A stretch of DNA of 64,000 nt. Source: Hofstenia miamia. Lineage: Eukaryota; Xenacoelomorpha; Acoela. Below, piece by piece: positions 1 to 11,785 of the stretch. Both the position numbers and the translations under genes were made by a program. The notes beneath the pieces were generated by a model. That model saw nothing but the letters and a program-made list of their open reading frames with translations. It did no database searches and had not been told where the DNA came from. The DNA lies in contig SCFE01000010.1 in NCBI GenBank assembly GCA_004352715.1, positions 2,222,066 through 2,286,065 on the forward strand. The letters run 5' to 3'. Every line of letters starts with the position of its first letter. The first letter of the stretch is position 1.

Positions 1-843
1 TAAGGAAAGATTTCAATTTTTCAATATTTTTTATTTCTTTAGGTAGTGAATTCCAGGTGTGAATGGCGACATTAATGAAGAATTTCTTAAAAACGTTTTT
101 CTTATATTTATCACATGTAAAAAGCTTTGATCTTGAATTCTGTTTATGAGTAAATCCCGGGATTTTAATCGTATTTTAAGGTGGTAGGTTTCTGATTAGC
201 TTGAAGAATGTCAGAAGGGTCTTCAATATAACCATTTGTTTTGGAAAAAATATTGACCTAGAAATGTACTGTTTGGTTTTTGCCCATCTTAATTGAATAT
301 CAAGTTTTTTATAAAGCACTTTGCTTAGGTCAGTAAACAAAATTTTTGCGTAATTAAGGTGACTCATGATGAAAGCATGGAAGAATTGAATTATCGCACA
401 AGGTGGTAATTGCCTAACTACGGGTGTCATACTTTTTATACCTATAGCTAATTTTCTAACTATTAAATTGATGAGAGTTGAATTTTAGCTTTGAATCAAT
501 AGCTACTCCTAGATACTTGAAAGTGTCCACAATAGGAACATTAATATTATTTATATTTAAAGTCACTGCAGAAACATCGAAATTGCTTTTATTCGACTGC
601 AAAATACAAAATTCCTTTTTAGCTTCATTAATATTCAACTTGTGCATACAAAAGTATTTTGACAATTTGTTACAATTCAATTCTATAGTTTCCGCTGGTA
701 GTTGCATTGATGAATTATCTCTGAAAATGCAAGTGCCTTCGGAATATTGGTTTAAATTGCAATTAGTTATAGAATGCATGTCATTTACAAAAATTCTAAA
801 AAGAAGAGGACCTAGAATCGTACCTTGGGGCACCCCATTGTAA
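1..843 (-). pseudogene. LINE reverse transcriptase, C-terminal part, broken
   Basis: Read on the minus strand this encodes the end of a non-LTR retrotransposon reverse transcriptase. Visible are PQGTILGPLLF...FVND (RT block before the catalytic box), YSEGT where an active enzyme has Y-x-D-D, and the late FKYLGVAID motif. The catalytic aspartates are therefore lost. A frameshift lies near 470, after the residues FNSH, and the C-terminal part continues in another frame (LPPCAIIQFFHAFIMSHLNY, 426-367). Positions 1-688 are an exact reverse complement of 7523-8210. It is a dead partial copy, probably of a Jockey/CR1-type clade; the clade is inference. Confidence 0.85.
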
Positions 844-1069
844 ACCGGTAATCATTCTGAAAAATATCATTTAATTTAACTCTTTGTAATCTTTGATTGA
901 GGTAACTAGTTATCAATTGCTTACTGTTACTAGAAAATCGTAAGTAAGAAACGAAAGTGATGAAATTATTAAAAACGGAAAATTAACAGCAACTATATTA
1001 AGTGAATAATTTATAAAATTTTGAGAATTTAATGATTGTGAACAAAGAAAATTTCTCAATCAAGAAGAA
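844..1069. other. unassigned LINE-flanking sequence
   Basis: AT-rich sequence between two broken LINE reverse transcriptases. I see no gene; it may be decayed LINE coding sequence. Confidence 0.4.
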
Positions 1070-2500
1070 ATGACAATTCATAAGAATTTAAAAGACAAGA
1101 AAAAATTTTATTTTACTTTTGTAACACTACATCAATTTAAGGAAACTTCAAGACATCTAAAAGTTAACAAATCTCCGGGACCAAGCAAAGCACCAACATG
1201 GTTTATAAAAGAAGCAATGAAAATCATAAGTAGACCACTATACGACATATGAAATCAATGCGTTACCAAAGGTGTTTATCCAGAGGAATTAAAATTTGCA
1301 GAAATAATACCTATATACAAAAAGGTGGCATTGATGATTACAGACCAATCTCAGTTCTATCAATTATAAGTAAAATATTCGAAAGAATTTTATATTACCA
1401 AATTAATGAATATTTCGAAAAATAACAAATAATACGATTTTTACAATTTGGATTTAGAAAGAATATGTCTACGAATAATGCATTAATATTGTTTTAGACT
1501 ATTGGAAAAATCACATAGATAAAGGAGATAGTATTTACGTCTTATCATTAGATCTATCTAAAGCATTTAATTCAATTGATCATGAAATACTAATTAAAAA
1601 ATTAAAACATATATGCAACTTTAATGAATATGTAACTAAGTTATTAACCTCATATTTAACTAATAGACAACAATATGTAAAAATAAACAATGAAATCTCT
1701 AATAAACTAATAATTACTAAAAGAATAACTCAAGGCTCAGTTACAGGGTCATTAATATTCAATCTTAATGTTAATGACATCAATTTTAATGAAAACATAA
1801 AATGTGATTTATTAAGCGCACTACAAACTGCAATATTATGCTTCGAAAAAAATATAATGACAGTTTTGAAAAGAATAGATTTATGGCATTAAATATTTCT
1901 AACAAGACTGAAAAATTAATGTTAAAAATAAACAATAATATTATACAAGAAGAGAGAAAAATATAATACTTCGGAACAATCTTTTACAATAAGTTAATAT
2001 TTGAAATTGAAGTCAACAAAATAATGCAAAAAATGATACAAGGAATAAAAAAACTAACTAAAATTCGAAAATTCATACCTATAAATTGGAAAATTACTCT
2101 AATAAAATCATATATATATTGCCTCATTACTTTTATTCAGCCTGTTTATTAACAACTCTCAATAAAAGAATGAAGATCAAATTAGAAAGAATTGGAGTAT
2201 CAATACCATCTGCGAAAGAAAAAATCAAGCTACAATCAAAGAAGATAACTACTTATTTTTATTAGAATATCTACAAAAACTAAGATCTCTAGAAGTATTT
2301 TTCAAATTCAAGGCAAGAAATAAAATGCATGTACCAACTAAAATACATTTAAGAACAAATTTTTATGGAAAACTTAAATTTACTAATTTTTGTATTGACT
2401 TATTGAATGAATTGCCACCTCAATTTAAAAAAGAAAAATTAATTAAGGCGCTTAAAAGAAATGTAAAAATAATGTATTTATAACGAAGAAAAATCAACTA
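1070..2500 (+). pseudogene. second LINE reverse transcriptase, degenerate
   Basis: Several frames together spell a non-LTR retrotransposon RT: KSPGPSKAP (the KSPGPDGIP-type block), DDYRPISVLS, FGFRKNMSTNNAL, then LDLSKAFNSIDH carrying the first catalytic aspartate, and a QGSVTGSLIFNLNVNDI block. The YxDD box is not preserved. Stops and frameshifts are scattered through it (for example the stop at 1250 and a shift near 1330). The sequence differs clearly from the copy at 1-843, so it is another family or an older copy. It ends in an AT-rich tail before 2600. Confidence 0.85.
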
Positions 2501-3352
2501 TTTATATTACCAAAGAACTCAATCAATCCCAACAACCAAGTTTAGTCATTGAACCAGAAAAAAAACTATTTTTAAAACCTTAATAAGTGCTTATCACTTT
2601 ATTTGAATAGTGATTATATATACAGAGGATTTATAATAGGTGAGGTGAATTCACCGCGATAATAATAATAATAATAATAATAATATTAATTATTATTACT
2701 ATAATTATTATAGCGCCGCTGAATACCTTGGACTTTTCATAGTGCCTCTGAATATCATTTTTTGGACTATTATAGTGGCGCTGAATACATGAACTATTAT
2801 AGCGCCGCTAAATATTTTTCGTAAAAATAGCGCCACTGAATACTAAATTATTATTAGCAACCATTTTAAAAGAATTTTGGAAAAACAGCAAATTTAACAA
2901 ACAATAACATTAATAACATGCAATAATAATTATGATTGTAAAGTTTTCCAAAAATTGCTTACAATTGAGCCTATTTGAAAATAAATTTTGTAAAAAATTC
3001 CCTATAACCTTCATATCCATTTTGAAAATGAATTTGACGTATTTATTTTATTGGAAAACCTTTATTGATGTTCTTTGGCAGTGAAAATGCCAAGTTTTTG
3101 GATTCATTTAAAGAAAAGTTCTAACTACAAAATGTACTAAAAGTTTGAACAAAATTCTATTAAAGAGTTATGTTTTTATCAATTACATTTATCGCTCTAA
3201 AAATGAGGAAAATTAATGAAATTCAAAATTAAAGGTTAATTTATCGTAGAGCTATTCAGCGCGCATCTAATGGCATTTAAACTGTTTCGATAGCATAAAA
3301 ACTCATTGAGTTATAATTATCCAAAGTTAGTCTACTCTAATATTTAAAAAAA

Positions 3353-3855
3353 NNNNNNNNNNNNNNNNNNNNNNNNNNNNNNNNNNNNNNNNNNNNNNNN
3401 NNNNNNNNNNNNNNNNNNNNNNNNNNNNNNNNNNNNNNNNNNNNNNNNNNNNNNNNNNNNNNNNNNNNNNNNNNNNNNNNNNNNNNNNNNNNNNNNNNNN
3501 NNNNNNNNNNNNNNNNNNNNNNNNNNNNNNNNNNNNNNNNNNNNNNNNNNNNNNNNNNNNNNNNNNNNNNNNNNNNNNNNNNNNNNNNNNNNNNNNNNNN
3601 NNNNNNNNNNNNNNNNNNNNNNNNNNNNNNNNNNNNNNNNNNNNNNNNNNNNNNNNNNNNNNNNNNNNNNNNNNNNNNNNNNNNNNNNNNNNNNNNNNNN
3701 NNNNNNNNNNNNNNNNNNNNNNNNNNNNNNNNNNNNNNNNNNNNNNNNNNNNNNNNNNNNNNNNNNNNNNNNNNNNNNNNNNNNNNNNNNNNNNNNNNNN
3801 NNNNNNNNNNNNNNNNNNNNNNNNNNNNNNNNNNNNNNNNNNNNNNNNNNNNNNN
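3353..3855. other. assembly gap (503 N)
   Basis: Run of N inside the fold-back repeat, plausibly because the palindrome could not be assembled. Confidence 0.99.
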
Positions 3856-4162
3856 TTGTATTAAGCGGCGCTATAATAGTTCTGAATTTGTATTCAGCGG
3901 CGCCATAAATGTAAACAAAGTTGTATTCAGCGCCACTATAATAGTTAAAATTCGAAAACTTGAAAGCCGTTTTTCTCACGTTTGAACAACGCCACCACGC
4001 TGAAATTTACGTGACTTTTGGCGAATATACTAAGCTAGATGGCTACAAATTTTCAGCCAATTTGATTGGATACAGGCCTAATAATCGCACGGCGCCGCTG
4101 AATACACCCCAGCGCCGCTGAATACCAGAGGCATCAAAATTTACTGGTATTCAGCGGCGCTC

Positions 4163-4165
<3 letters not shown>

Positions 4166-4216
<51 letters not shown>
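4166..4216. repeat. (AAT)n microsatellite
   Basis: Uninterrupted AAT repeats of about 50 bp at the edge of the fold-back repeat. Confidence 0.95.
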
Positions 4217-4217
<1 letters not shown>

Positions 4218-4221
4218 TAAA

Positions 4222-5134
4222 ATGTCAAAATTTGAACAAAAAATGAATGTTGCCAAAATAATGAATAAATTTCATTACTATGCTCGATATGTTGATGATA
4301 TACTACTTATATCAGAATATAATGTTAAGGATATACTTCCTTCATTGAATTCTTTAGATTCTACTATTCAATTTACCATCGAAAAAGAAAACAACAAAAT
4401 ACTACCATTTCTCAATATTAACATTGAAAGAATAAAGAACAAATTTATGTAATCATACTACAGCAAACCAACCGATACAAATTTAGTAATTAACTACCAT
4501 TAAAACGTACCTTTTGCATTGACATTTCATGATTGATCATAATTATGAAGAAATTCATAATTCAATCATAAAGATCAAAGATATATTAAAGCGTAATGAA
4601 TATCCAACATATATAGTCGATAGAATAATAAAAGAAAAACTAGAAGACCTACTACAAAGTCAAGAAACTCAAAACAAAGTGATTATTTATAAAATTACAT
4701 CTTTAGTATTGAATATCGAGGCATACAATCAATTAAAATAGAGAAATATCTGAAAAGAATCACTCCATCATTTTTAAAGATAGGCTTTATACTTAATACC
4801 AATAAACTAAGACATCTAATAGGACTAAAAACAGAAACCAAGATTGAAAACCTTTCCAAAGTAGTATATGAAATAACTTGCAACTGTGGTGCACAATACA
4901 ATTGGAAAAACTTCAAGAAATTTACAATTAAGAATTAAAGAACACAAAATTCAATCGACCATCTCTGATCATTTAAAGAACTGTGATATGAAATTTACAT
5001 ATAAAATTTTGCCCAAGGCAATTTATAATTTTCCACTAAGCATCATTGAATCAATTTATATAGAATTAAAGGAACCAAGCCTAAACAAGAAAGATGAATA
5101 TAAATACAAACTAAATTTACCGAAAATAATATAA
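4222..5134 (+). pseudogene. Penelope-like element, RT end plus GIY-YIG endonuclease domain
   Basis: The first reading frame (4222-4452) contains YYARYVDDILLI, the YxDD catalytic box of Penelope-like reverse transcriptases, followed by LPFLNINIER. In another frame YYSKPTDTNL matches the conserved PLE KPTDTN block. The C-terminal part, TNKLRHLIGL...YEITCNCGAQY then GKTSRNLQLRIKEHK...SDHLKNCD...IIESIYIELKEPSLN (to 5134), is the GIY-YIG endonuclease typical of PLEs. The expected YIG tripeptide is damaged (YNWKNF / IGKTS in different frames). Stops at 4450 and after 4500 break the frame. It is a dead copy, 5' truncated at the AAT microsatellite. Confidence 0.88.
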
Positions 5135-5752
5135 AAAATGTAATTTGATTTATATTTTGTAAATTTTATAATGGAAAACTTTTAAAAAATGGCAGCGGCA
5201 TGCCGACACATGTTAAATAAATGATGCGTTTTTTTAAATTCATATATAAACTTAAGAATTTTGAAAAATAATAANACCAATAAACTAAGACATCTAATAG
5301 GACTAAAAACAGAAACCAAGATTGAAAACCTTTCCAAAGTAGTATATGAAATAACTTGCAACTGTGGTGCACAATACAATTGGAAAAACTTCAAGAAATT
5401 TACAATTAAGAATTAAAGAACACAAAATTCAATCGACCATCTCTGATCATTTAAAGAACTGTGATATGAAATTTACATATAAAATTTTGCCCAAGGCAAT
5501 TTATAATTTTCCACTAAGCATCATTGAATCAATTTATATAGAATTAAAGGAACCAAGCCTAAACAAGAAAGATGAATATAAATACAAACTAAATTTACCG
5601 AAAATAATATAAAAAATGTAATTTGATTTATATTTTGTAAATTTTATAATGGAAAACTTTTAAAAAATGGCAGCGGCATGCCGACACATGTTAAATAAAT
5701 GATGCGTTTTTTTAAATTCATATATAAACTTAAGAATTTTGAAAAATAATAA
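4798..5752. repeat. direct duplication of about 477 bp around a single N
   Basis: 4798-5274 and 5276-5752 are the same sequence, carrying the GIY-YIG end of the PLE, separated by one N at 5275. The second copy repeats the coding part at 5364-5612. Identity appears complete, so this is more likely an unmerged contig overlap than a genuine tandem duplication. Confidence 0.9.
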
Positions 5753-5790
5753 TAATAATAATAATTATTATTATTATTATTATTATTATT
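5735..5790. repeat. (AAT)n/(ATT)n microsatellite
   Basis: AAT repeats switching to ATT repeats, forming a small palindrome. Confidence 0.9.
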
Positions 5791-5809
5791 AAACTAAAAA
5801 ATAAGTCGT

Positions 5810-6460
5810 TGTACAGCTCTAATTGATTTAAGCAAAGCATTTAATAGTATGAATTTTCAAATACTAAAGCCAAACTCGGTACATTACAGTTTTGATAACA
5901 ATTCCATTCTTTTAATCATGAACCTATTAAGAGACGTGAAAACAGTGTAGTTTTAAATGGAAAAAAAATCTGAGCTGTATTAGATATTTAATAAAGGAAT
6001 AAACTTTAAACAAACCACATGTGTTTTTAATATTTTAGGAACGAAATTTCTAATAAATGTGATCATCACATATTGGTAAAATGATTTTTCTTCACAATTT
6101 TAGTATATGACACTCCTTAATTAACCATTTAATATTATAAACACATTCAAAGCATGCTGACACCTAATGCAAAAGAGTGTATAGAATCACAACAAAATCG
6201 AGTCCAATATTGTAGTATTATAGATTCTCTTAGAAATCTATCACAATATTGAGCATAAAATCAAAAACGAAATAATCAAACAAAATATCGCGTTAAATCT
6301 TTAGGCGTGAAATAGATGGCCAATTTCAATTCATTTTGCAAAATAAAATTAGGAAAATATTTACTGGAATAAGATATCTTTATCATTTAAGGAATCTCTT
6401 ATCTGAACATCATAAACAGCTACTTCTTTTGCCTATTCCATTTAAACTACTCTTTATTTG
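5810..6460 (+). pseudogene. decayed LINE reverse transcriptase fragments
   Basis: LIDLSKAFNSMNFQIL at 5818-5870 is the RT block with the first catalytic aspartate. Around 6290-6340 a remnant of the (F)LGV late RT motif can be read. Everything between is frame-broken. It is an old copy of a LINE like the neighbouring ones. Confidence 0.6.
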
Positions 6461-6497
6461 TAGCAGTACATTTTCTTTAAAATAATATTTTATTAAT

Positions 6498-6522
6498 ATA
6501 TATATATATATGTATATATATA
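6498..6522. repeat. (TA)n tract at gap edge
   Basis: TA-rich tract running directly into the N gap; probably the reason assembly stopped here. Confidence 0.8.
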
Positions 6523-7522
6523 NNNNNNNNNNNNNNNNNNNNNNNNNNNNNNNNNNNNNNNNNNNNNNNNNNNNNNNNNNNNNNNNNNNNNNNNNNNNNN
6601 NNNNNNNNNNNNNNNNNNNNNNNNNNNNNNNNNNNNNNNNNNNNNNNNNNNNNNNNNNNNNNNNNNNNNNNNNNNNNNNNNNNNNNNNNNNNNNNNNNNN
6701 NNNNNNNNNNNNNNNNNNNNNNNNNNNNNNNNNNNNNNNNNNNNNNNNNNNNNNNNNNNNNNNNNNNNNNNNNNNNNNNNNNNNNNNNNNNNNNNNNNNN
6801 NNNNNNNNNNNNNNNNNNNNNNNNNNNNNNNNNNNNNNNNNNNNNNNNNNNNNNNNNNNNNNNNNNNNNNNNNNNNNNNNNNNNNNNNNNNNNNNNNNNN
6901 NNNNNNNNNNNNNNNNNNNNNNNNNNNNNNNNNNNNNNNNNNNNNNNNNNNNNNNNNNNNNNNNNNNNNNNNNNNNNNNNNNNNNNNNNNNNNNNNNNNN
7001 NNNNNNNNNNNNNNNNNNNNNNNNNNNNNNNNNNNNNNNNNNNNNNNNNNNNNNNNNNNNNNNNNNNNNNNNNNNNNNNNNNNNNNNNNNNNNNNNNNNN
7101 NNNNNNNNNNNNNNNNNNNNNNNNNNNNNNNNNNNNNNNNNNNNNNNNNNNNNNNNNNNNNNNNNNNNNNNNNNNNNNNNNNNNNNNNNNNNNNNNNNNN
7201 NNNNNNNNNNNNNNNNNNNNNNNNNNNNNNNNNNNNNNNNNNNNNNNNNNNNNNNNNNNNNNNNNNNNNNNNNNNNNNNNNNNNNNNNNNNNNNNNNNNN
7301 NNNNNNNNNNNNNNNNNNNNNNNNNNNNNNNNNNNNNNNNNNNNNNNNNNNNNNNNNNNNNNNNNNNNNNNNNNNNNNNNNNNNNNNNNNNNNNNNNNNN
7401 NNNNNNNNNNNNNNNNNNNNNNNNNNNNNNNNNNNNNNNNNNNNNNNNNNNNNNNNNNNNNNNNNNNNNNNNNNNNNNNNNNNNNNNNNNNNNNNNNNNN
7501 NNNNNNNNNNNNNNNNNNNNNN
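6523..7522. other. assembly gap (1000 N)
   Basis: Exactly 1000 N, so the size is a placeholder. Confidence 0.99.
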
Positions 7523-8443
7523 CTATAGAATTGAATTGTAACAAATTGTCAAAATACTTTTGTATGCACAAGTTGAATATTAATGAAGCTAAAAAGGAAT
7601 TTTGTATTTTGCAGTCGAATAAAAGCAATTTCGATGTTTCTGCAGTGACTTTAAATATAAATAATATTAATGTTCCTATTGTGGACACTTTCAAGTATCT
7701 AGGAGTAGCTATTGATTCAAAGCTAAAATTCAACTCTCATCAATTTAATAGTTAGAAAATTAGCTATAGGTATAAAAAGTATGACACCCGTAGTTAGGCA
7801 ATTACCACCTTGTGCGATAATTCAATTCTTCCATGCTTTCATCATGAGTCACCTTAATTACGCAAAAATTTTGTTTACTGACCTAAGCAAAGTGCTTTAT
7901 AAAAAACTTGATATTCAATTAAGATGGGCAAAAACCAAACAGTACATTTCTAGGTCAATATTTTTTCCAAAACAAATGGTTATATTGAAGACCCTTCTGA
8001 CATTCTTCAAGCTAATCAGAAACCTACCACCTTAAAATACGATTAAAATCCCGGGATTTACTCATAAACAGAATTCAAGATCAAAGCTTTTTACATGTGA
8101 TAAATATAAGAAAAACGTTTTTAAGAAATTCTTCATTAATGTCGCCATTCACACCTGGAATTCACTACCTAAAGAAATAAAAAATATTGAAAAATTGAAA
8201 TCTTTCCTTAAGCAAAAATTTATTTCTGGAAAATCATTGCTAGGATACAAATTTTATAACAATGACTATACTATAACTCGTTATTAAAATAGTACTATAG
8301 TAATTTATCCATAGCCTGCAAGATTTCTTTTGTAATTTATGTGAATTTTATATGTGTTTTTGTAAATTTAATGACGCTATTCAGATAAATTATTAGTTAT
8401 TTAATTGTTAACATTTATCTGAATAAAGAATATCTTATCTTAT
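7523..8443 (+). pseudogene. LINE reverse transcriptase C-terminus and 3' end
   Basis: This is the same LINE as at 1-843 in the other orientation, extended to its 3' end. Order: ELNCNKLSKYFCMHKLNINE (7530-), VDTFKYLGVAIDSKLKF, a frameshift near 7740, then VRKLAIGIKSMTPVVRQLPP, FFHAFIMSHLNY, a second break after 8030, and finally VAIHTWNSLPKEIKNIEKLK...TITRY with a stop at about 8287. The 3' end has AATAAAG followed by a short TATCT-type tail at 8427-8443, as expected for a microsatellite-tailed LINE. Two frameshifts make it inactive. Confidence 0.87.
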
Positions 8444-8530
8444 AGTTGGAACTTCTAAAAATTTTTTTTGTGGAAAAAACTAGAAATGAATTTCCATTTT
8501 TGTGAATTATTTTAGCTTTCAAAAGACTTT

Positions 8531-9706
8531 AATAAGAACATGCAAGATATATTTCGACTAACCAAGTCATCGTCAGTTTTACAAATTATTCCCTCTAAAT
8601 TTACTAGATTTTACAATAATAATTATAATTTCTTAAATTTTAAAAAGTGGCAAATTTAATTTATAAATATAGTCTTCTTTTGTGTTTAAACTTGGTTGCA
8701 AGGATTTTAAAAAAATACTCTCAATAATCTTTAAATTACTTGATCTTGACGTCTGATGTAATATTTTTGTTTCAAAATTTAGTCCGTATTTATTTAGATG
8801 ATTAGATATATTAGAACTGGTCTCATGTTCTTTAATTCTTCTTGATAGTTGTCTTCTAGAAAAACCAATATAATCTTCACCACAGGTGCATTTGATTTGA
8901 TAAATTATATTTGATTTATTGGTTTCTTCAGTTGTAGATTTTAATTGAAATTTTGTTCTTAGCTTATGATTGCTATATATAAATCNTTCTTAAGGAGTTC
9001 AATTGCAGCATCAATTGACTTTTTCAATGGCACACTTGTGTATAGACTCTTAATATCATATGAAACCATATAACCTTTTGTGTTTTGTTTTATGATGTCA
9101 TTAGCAAATTTTTTTAGCATTGATGTTGATATTTGCTTCAGGTAATAAACTTAGCATTTTGTTTAGAGTTTCAGATAATTTTTTGTTAATATTTCCACAT
9201 GAGCTGGCAATTGGTCACAATGGACATTCTGGCTTGTGAATTTTTGCTAAGCCATATAATTTTGAAGCATAACCGCCTAGTGATTTTGTATTCTCATAAA
9301 ATATTTCAGATATCTTTTTTTCATTCTTCGTTTTCAGTAATTTTGCATTAAATCTATTTTCAAAGCAAATTGCGGGTGAATTCTTTGCATTTTTTTCTCA
9401 TAGTCATTTCTTTTCATTATTGTGATTCCAATACCTTTATCATATGGGACAGCTTTTAAGTCATTTTTTCTTAAAAACTCTTGTAGTTTTTTAAATTGTT
9501 TATCATATTTTATATTCTGTGGATTGTTTACATATTTATGCATTATTCCTGTAAGAATTGAATGAGTGTTATTACAAAGTTGATCTTTTTTTATCAAATA
9601 ACTTGCTAGATCTTCAAATTCAGGAAAAACATCAATTTTTTTGAATTTGGATGTGATGATTTGTTTTGGACCTTTTTCTAATACTTTCAAAATGTAATCA
9701 GGTATT
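8531..9706 (-). pseudogene. Penelope-like element (host of the transposon), 3' part
   Basis: Minus-strand PLE. Reading from 9706: IPDYILKVLEKGPKQ (a PLE N-terminal block), FPEFEDLASYLIKK, VPYDKGIGITIMKRNDYEKK, then LYGLAKIHKPECPL...PIASSCGN (fingers) and YMVSYDIKSLYTSVPL with the first catalytic aspartate. After the single N at 8986 the frame resumes in the GIY-YIG domain (NIIYQIKCTCGEDYIGFSRRQLSRRIKEHE type, 8940-8690). The central RT core with YxDD is missing across the N. The 5' part continues at 13601-13860, beyond the inserted transposon. Confidence 0.9.
9701..9706. repeat. target-site duplication GGTATT, left
   Basis: GGTATT immediately before the left TIR; matches 13595-13600. Confidence 0.88.
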
Positions 9707-9857
9707 AGTAGTAGAAGGGACTTGTACCCCATCCCACTTTTTTCTGATTGGTCGAGAGGTGGCTCATAGCCCGTCCCACTTTTTTGTGATTGGTTGAGAG
9801 GGGTGTCCTTTGATCTGAGATGCTGTGGATATCGACGGAGGTGTTGTACTGATGTCA
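9707..9857 (+). repeat. left terminal inverted repeat
   Basis: About 151 bp. It contains two imperfect 40-bp subrepeats, each with CCCACTTTTTT and an ATTGG (inverted CCAAT), and ends with a CRE-like TGATGTCA at 9850-9857. Confidence 0.88.
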
Positions 9858-9910
9858 TGCATGTACTTTTACTAGTTTTTGTGTTATTTATGTGGCCTAA
9901 TTTAGTTTGC

Positions 9911-10285
9911 ATTTTTTTACTTTTTTAGTTTTACTTTCCCACATTTATTTATTTTTTATTTTTACTTTCCCACATTAACTTACATTTTTTTAGTTTTACT
10001 TTCTCACATTAACTTACTTTACATGTATTACTTTCACACATTAACTTACTTTACATGTATTACTTTCCCACATTAACTTACATTTTTTAGTTTTACTTTC
10101 CCACATTAACTTACTTTACATGTATTACTTTCCCACATTAACTTACTTTTTAGTTTTACTTTCACACATTACATACTTGTTTTTTTTATACATGACATTG
10201 GAAATATCACATTAATTTAGTTTAAATACTTATTTTACATACTTGTTTTTTATTAACATACATATTGGAAATACCACATTAATAA
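9911..10285. repeat. subterminal minisatellite
   Basis: Repeated units of roughly 30 bp built from TACTTTCCCACATTAACTTA with either TTTTTTAGTTT or TTTACATGTAT between them; at least nine imperfect units before the N gap. There are no spacers of unique sequence, so it is not a CRISPR array. Confidence 0.85.
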
Positions 10286-11285
10286 NNNNNNNNNNNNNNN
10301 NNNNNNNNNNNNNNNNNNNNNNNNNNNNNNNNNNNNNNNNNNNNNNNNNNNNNNNNNNNNNNNNNNNNNNNNNNNNNNNNNNNNNNNNNNNNNNNNNNNN
10401 NNNNNNNNNNNNNNNNNNNNNNNNNNNNNNNNNNNNNNNNNNNNNNNNNNNNNNNNNNNNNNNNNNNNNNNNNNNNNNNNNNNNNNNNNNNNNNNNNNNN
10501 NNNNNNNNNNNNNNNNNNNNNNNNNNNNNNNNNNNNNNNNNNNNNNNNNNNNNNNNNNNNNNNNNNNNNNNNNNNNNNNNNNNNNNNNNNNNNNNNNNNN
10601 NNNNNNNNNNNNNNNNNNNNNNNNNNNNNNNNNNNNNNNNNNNNNNNNNNNNNNNNNNNNNNNNNNNNNNNNNNNNNNNNNNNNNNNNNNNNNNNNNNNN
10701 NNNNNNNNNNNNNNNNNNNNNNNNNNNNNNNNNNNNNNNNNNNNNNNNNNNNNNNNNNNNNNNNNNNNNNNNNNNNNNNNNNNNNNNNNNNNNNNNNNNN
10801 NNNNNNNNNNNNNNNNNNNNNNNNNNNNNNNNNNNNNNNNNNNNNNNNNNNNNNNNNNNNNNNNNNNNNNNNNNNNNNNNNNNNNNNNNNNNNNNNNNNN
10901 NNNNNNNNNNNNNNNNNNNNNNNNNNNNNNNNNNNNNNNNNNNNNNNNNNNNNNNNNNNNNNNNNNNNNNNNNNNNNNNNNNNNNNNNNNNNNNNNNNNN
11001 NNNNNNNNNNNNNNNNNNNNNNNNNNNNNNNNNNNNNNNNNNNNNNNNNNNNNNNNNNNNNNNNNNNNNNNNNNNNNNNNNNNNNNNNNNNNNNNNNNNN
11101 NNNNNNNNNNNNNNNNNNNNNNNNNNNNNNNNNNNNNNNNNNNNNNNNNNNNNNNNNNNNNNNNNNNNNNNNNNNNNNNNNNNNNNNNNNNNNNNNNNNN
11201 NNNNNNNNNNNNNNNNNNNNNNNNNNNNNNNNNNNNNNNNNNNNNNNNNNNNNNNNNNNNNNNNNNNNNNNNNNNNNNNNNNNNN
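10286..11285. other. assembly gap (1000 N) inside the transposon
   Basis: Placeholder-sized gap directly after the minisatellite. More element genes could lie here. Confidence 0.99.
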
Positions 11286-11785
11286 ATATAGTTTAATATT
11301 ATGTGAATAAATGTAGATAGTTGTTGTAATGCATTGATATATATTTTTACCTCTCAATCATATATATGAGGATTGTTTCAAGATTACACATGTAAAATTG
11401 TGTTAGAAAAATATCAATTTAATTGTTGATTTTCAAAACTTGTACATGTATACTCATTACAAGGTACATTAAAACATTAGCAAAATTAGTTGCTACAACT
11501 ACATCCAATCAATCATGTAAATGATACCACTACCCAAATAATCTTAAACATTGGTAATGAAACCAAAATTTTGAATATTTATACATTAAAATTTAGAGGA
11601 GGATGAAAAACAAGCAATTTGAGTAGTGACATCTAGTAAAATTTGAAATTATTACATTGCCAAAAATTATTGGCTTCCAAGCCCCAAACCTATAAAACTT
11701 TATCAACTCTTGATTCTATTGGATGCGTGAAATTTGCGGGTTATAAAACAGTGAAACTTCACTAGTTTAGCATTATCACAGGATT

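Larger units (their letters stand above)
2640..4221. repeat. fold-back repeat with GCGCCGCTGAATAC motifs and TAA microsatellite ends
   Basis: The left side (2710-2850) has repeated forward motifs GCGCCGCTGAATAC and variants, usually preceded by ACTATTATA. The right side (3865-4165) carries the reverse complement GTATTCAGCGGCGC several times. Both outer edges run into AAT/TAA microsatellites (2659-2690, 4166-4216). An N gap sits in the middle. The symmetry suggests a palindromic or long-TIR non-autonomous element. A related element lies at 18350-19795. No coding sequence is seen in 2870-3350. Confidence 0.6.

Noticed and set aside
9911-10285. Repeated units that could be taken for a CRISPR array
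   Set aside because: Units are imperfect and contiguous with no unique spacers, and the organism is an animal; it is a minisatellite in a transposon.
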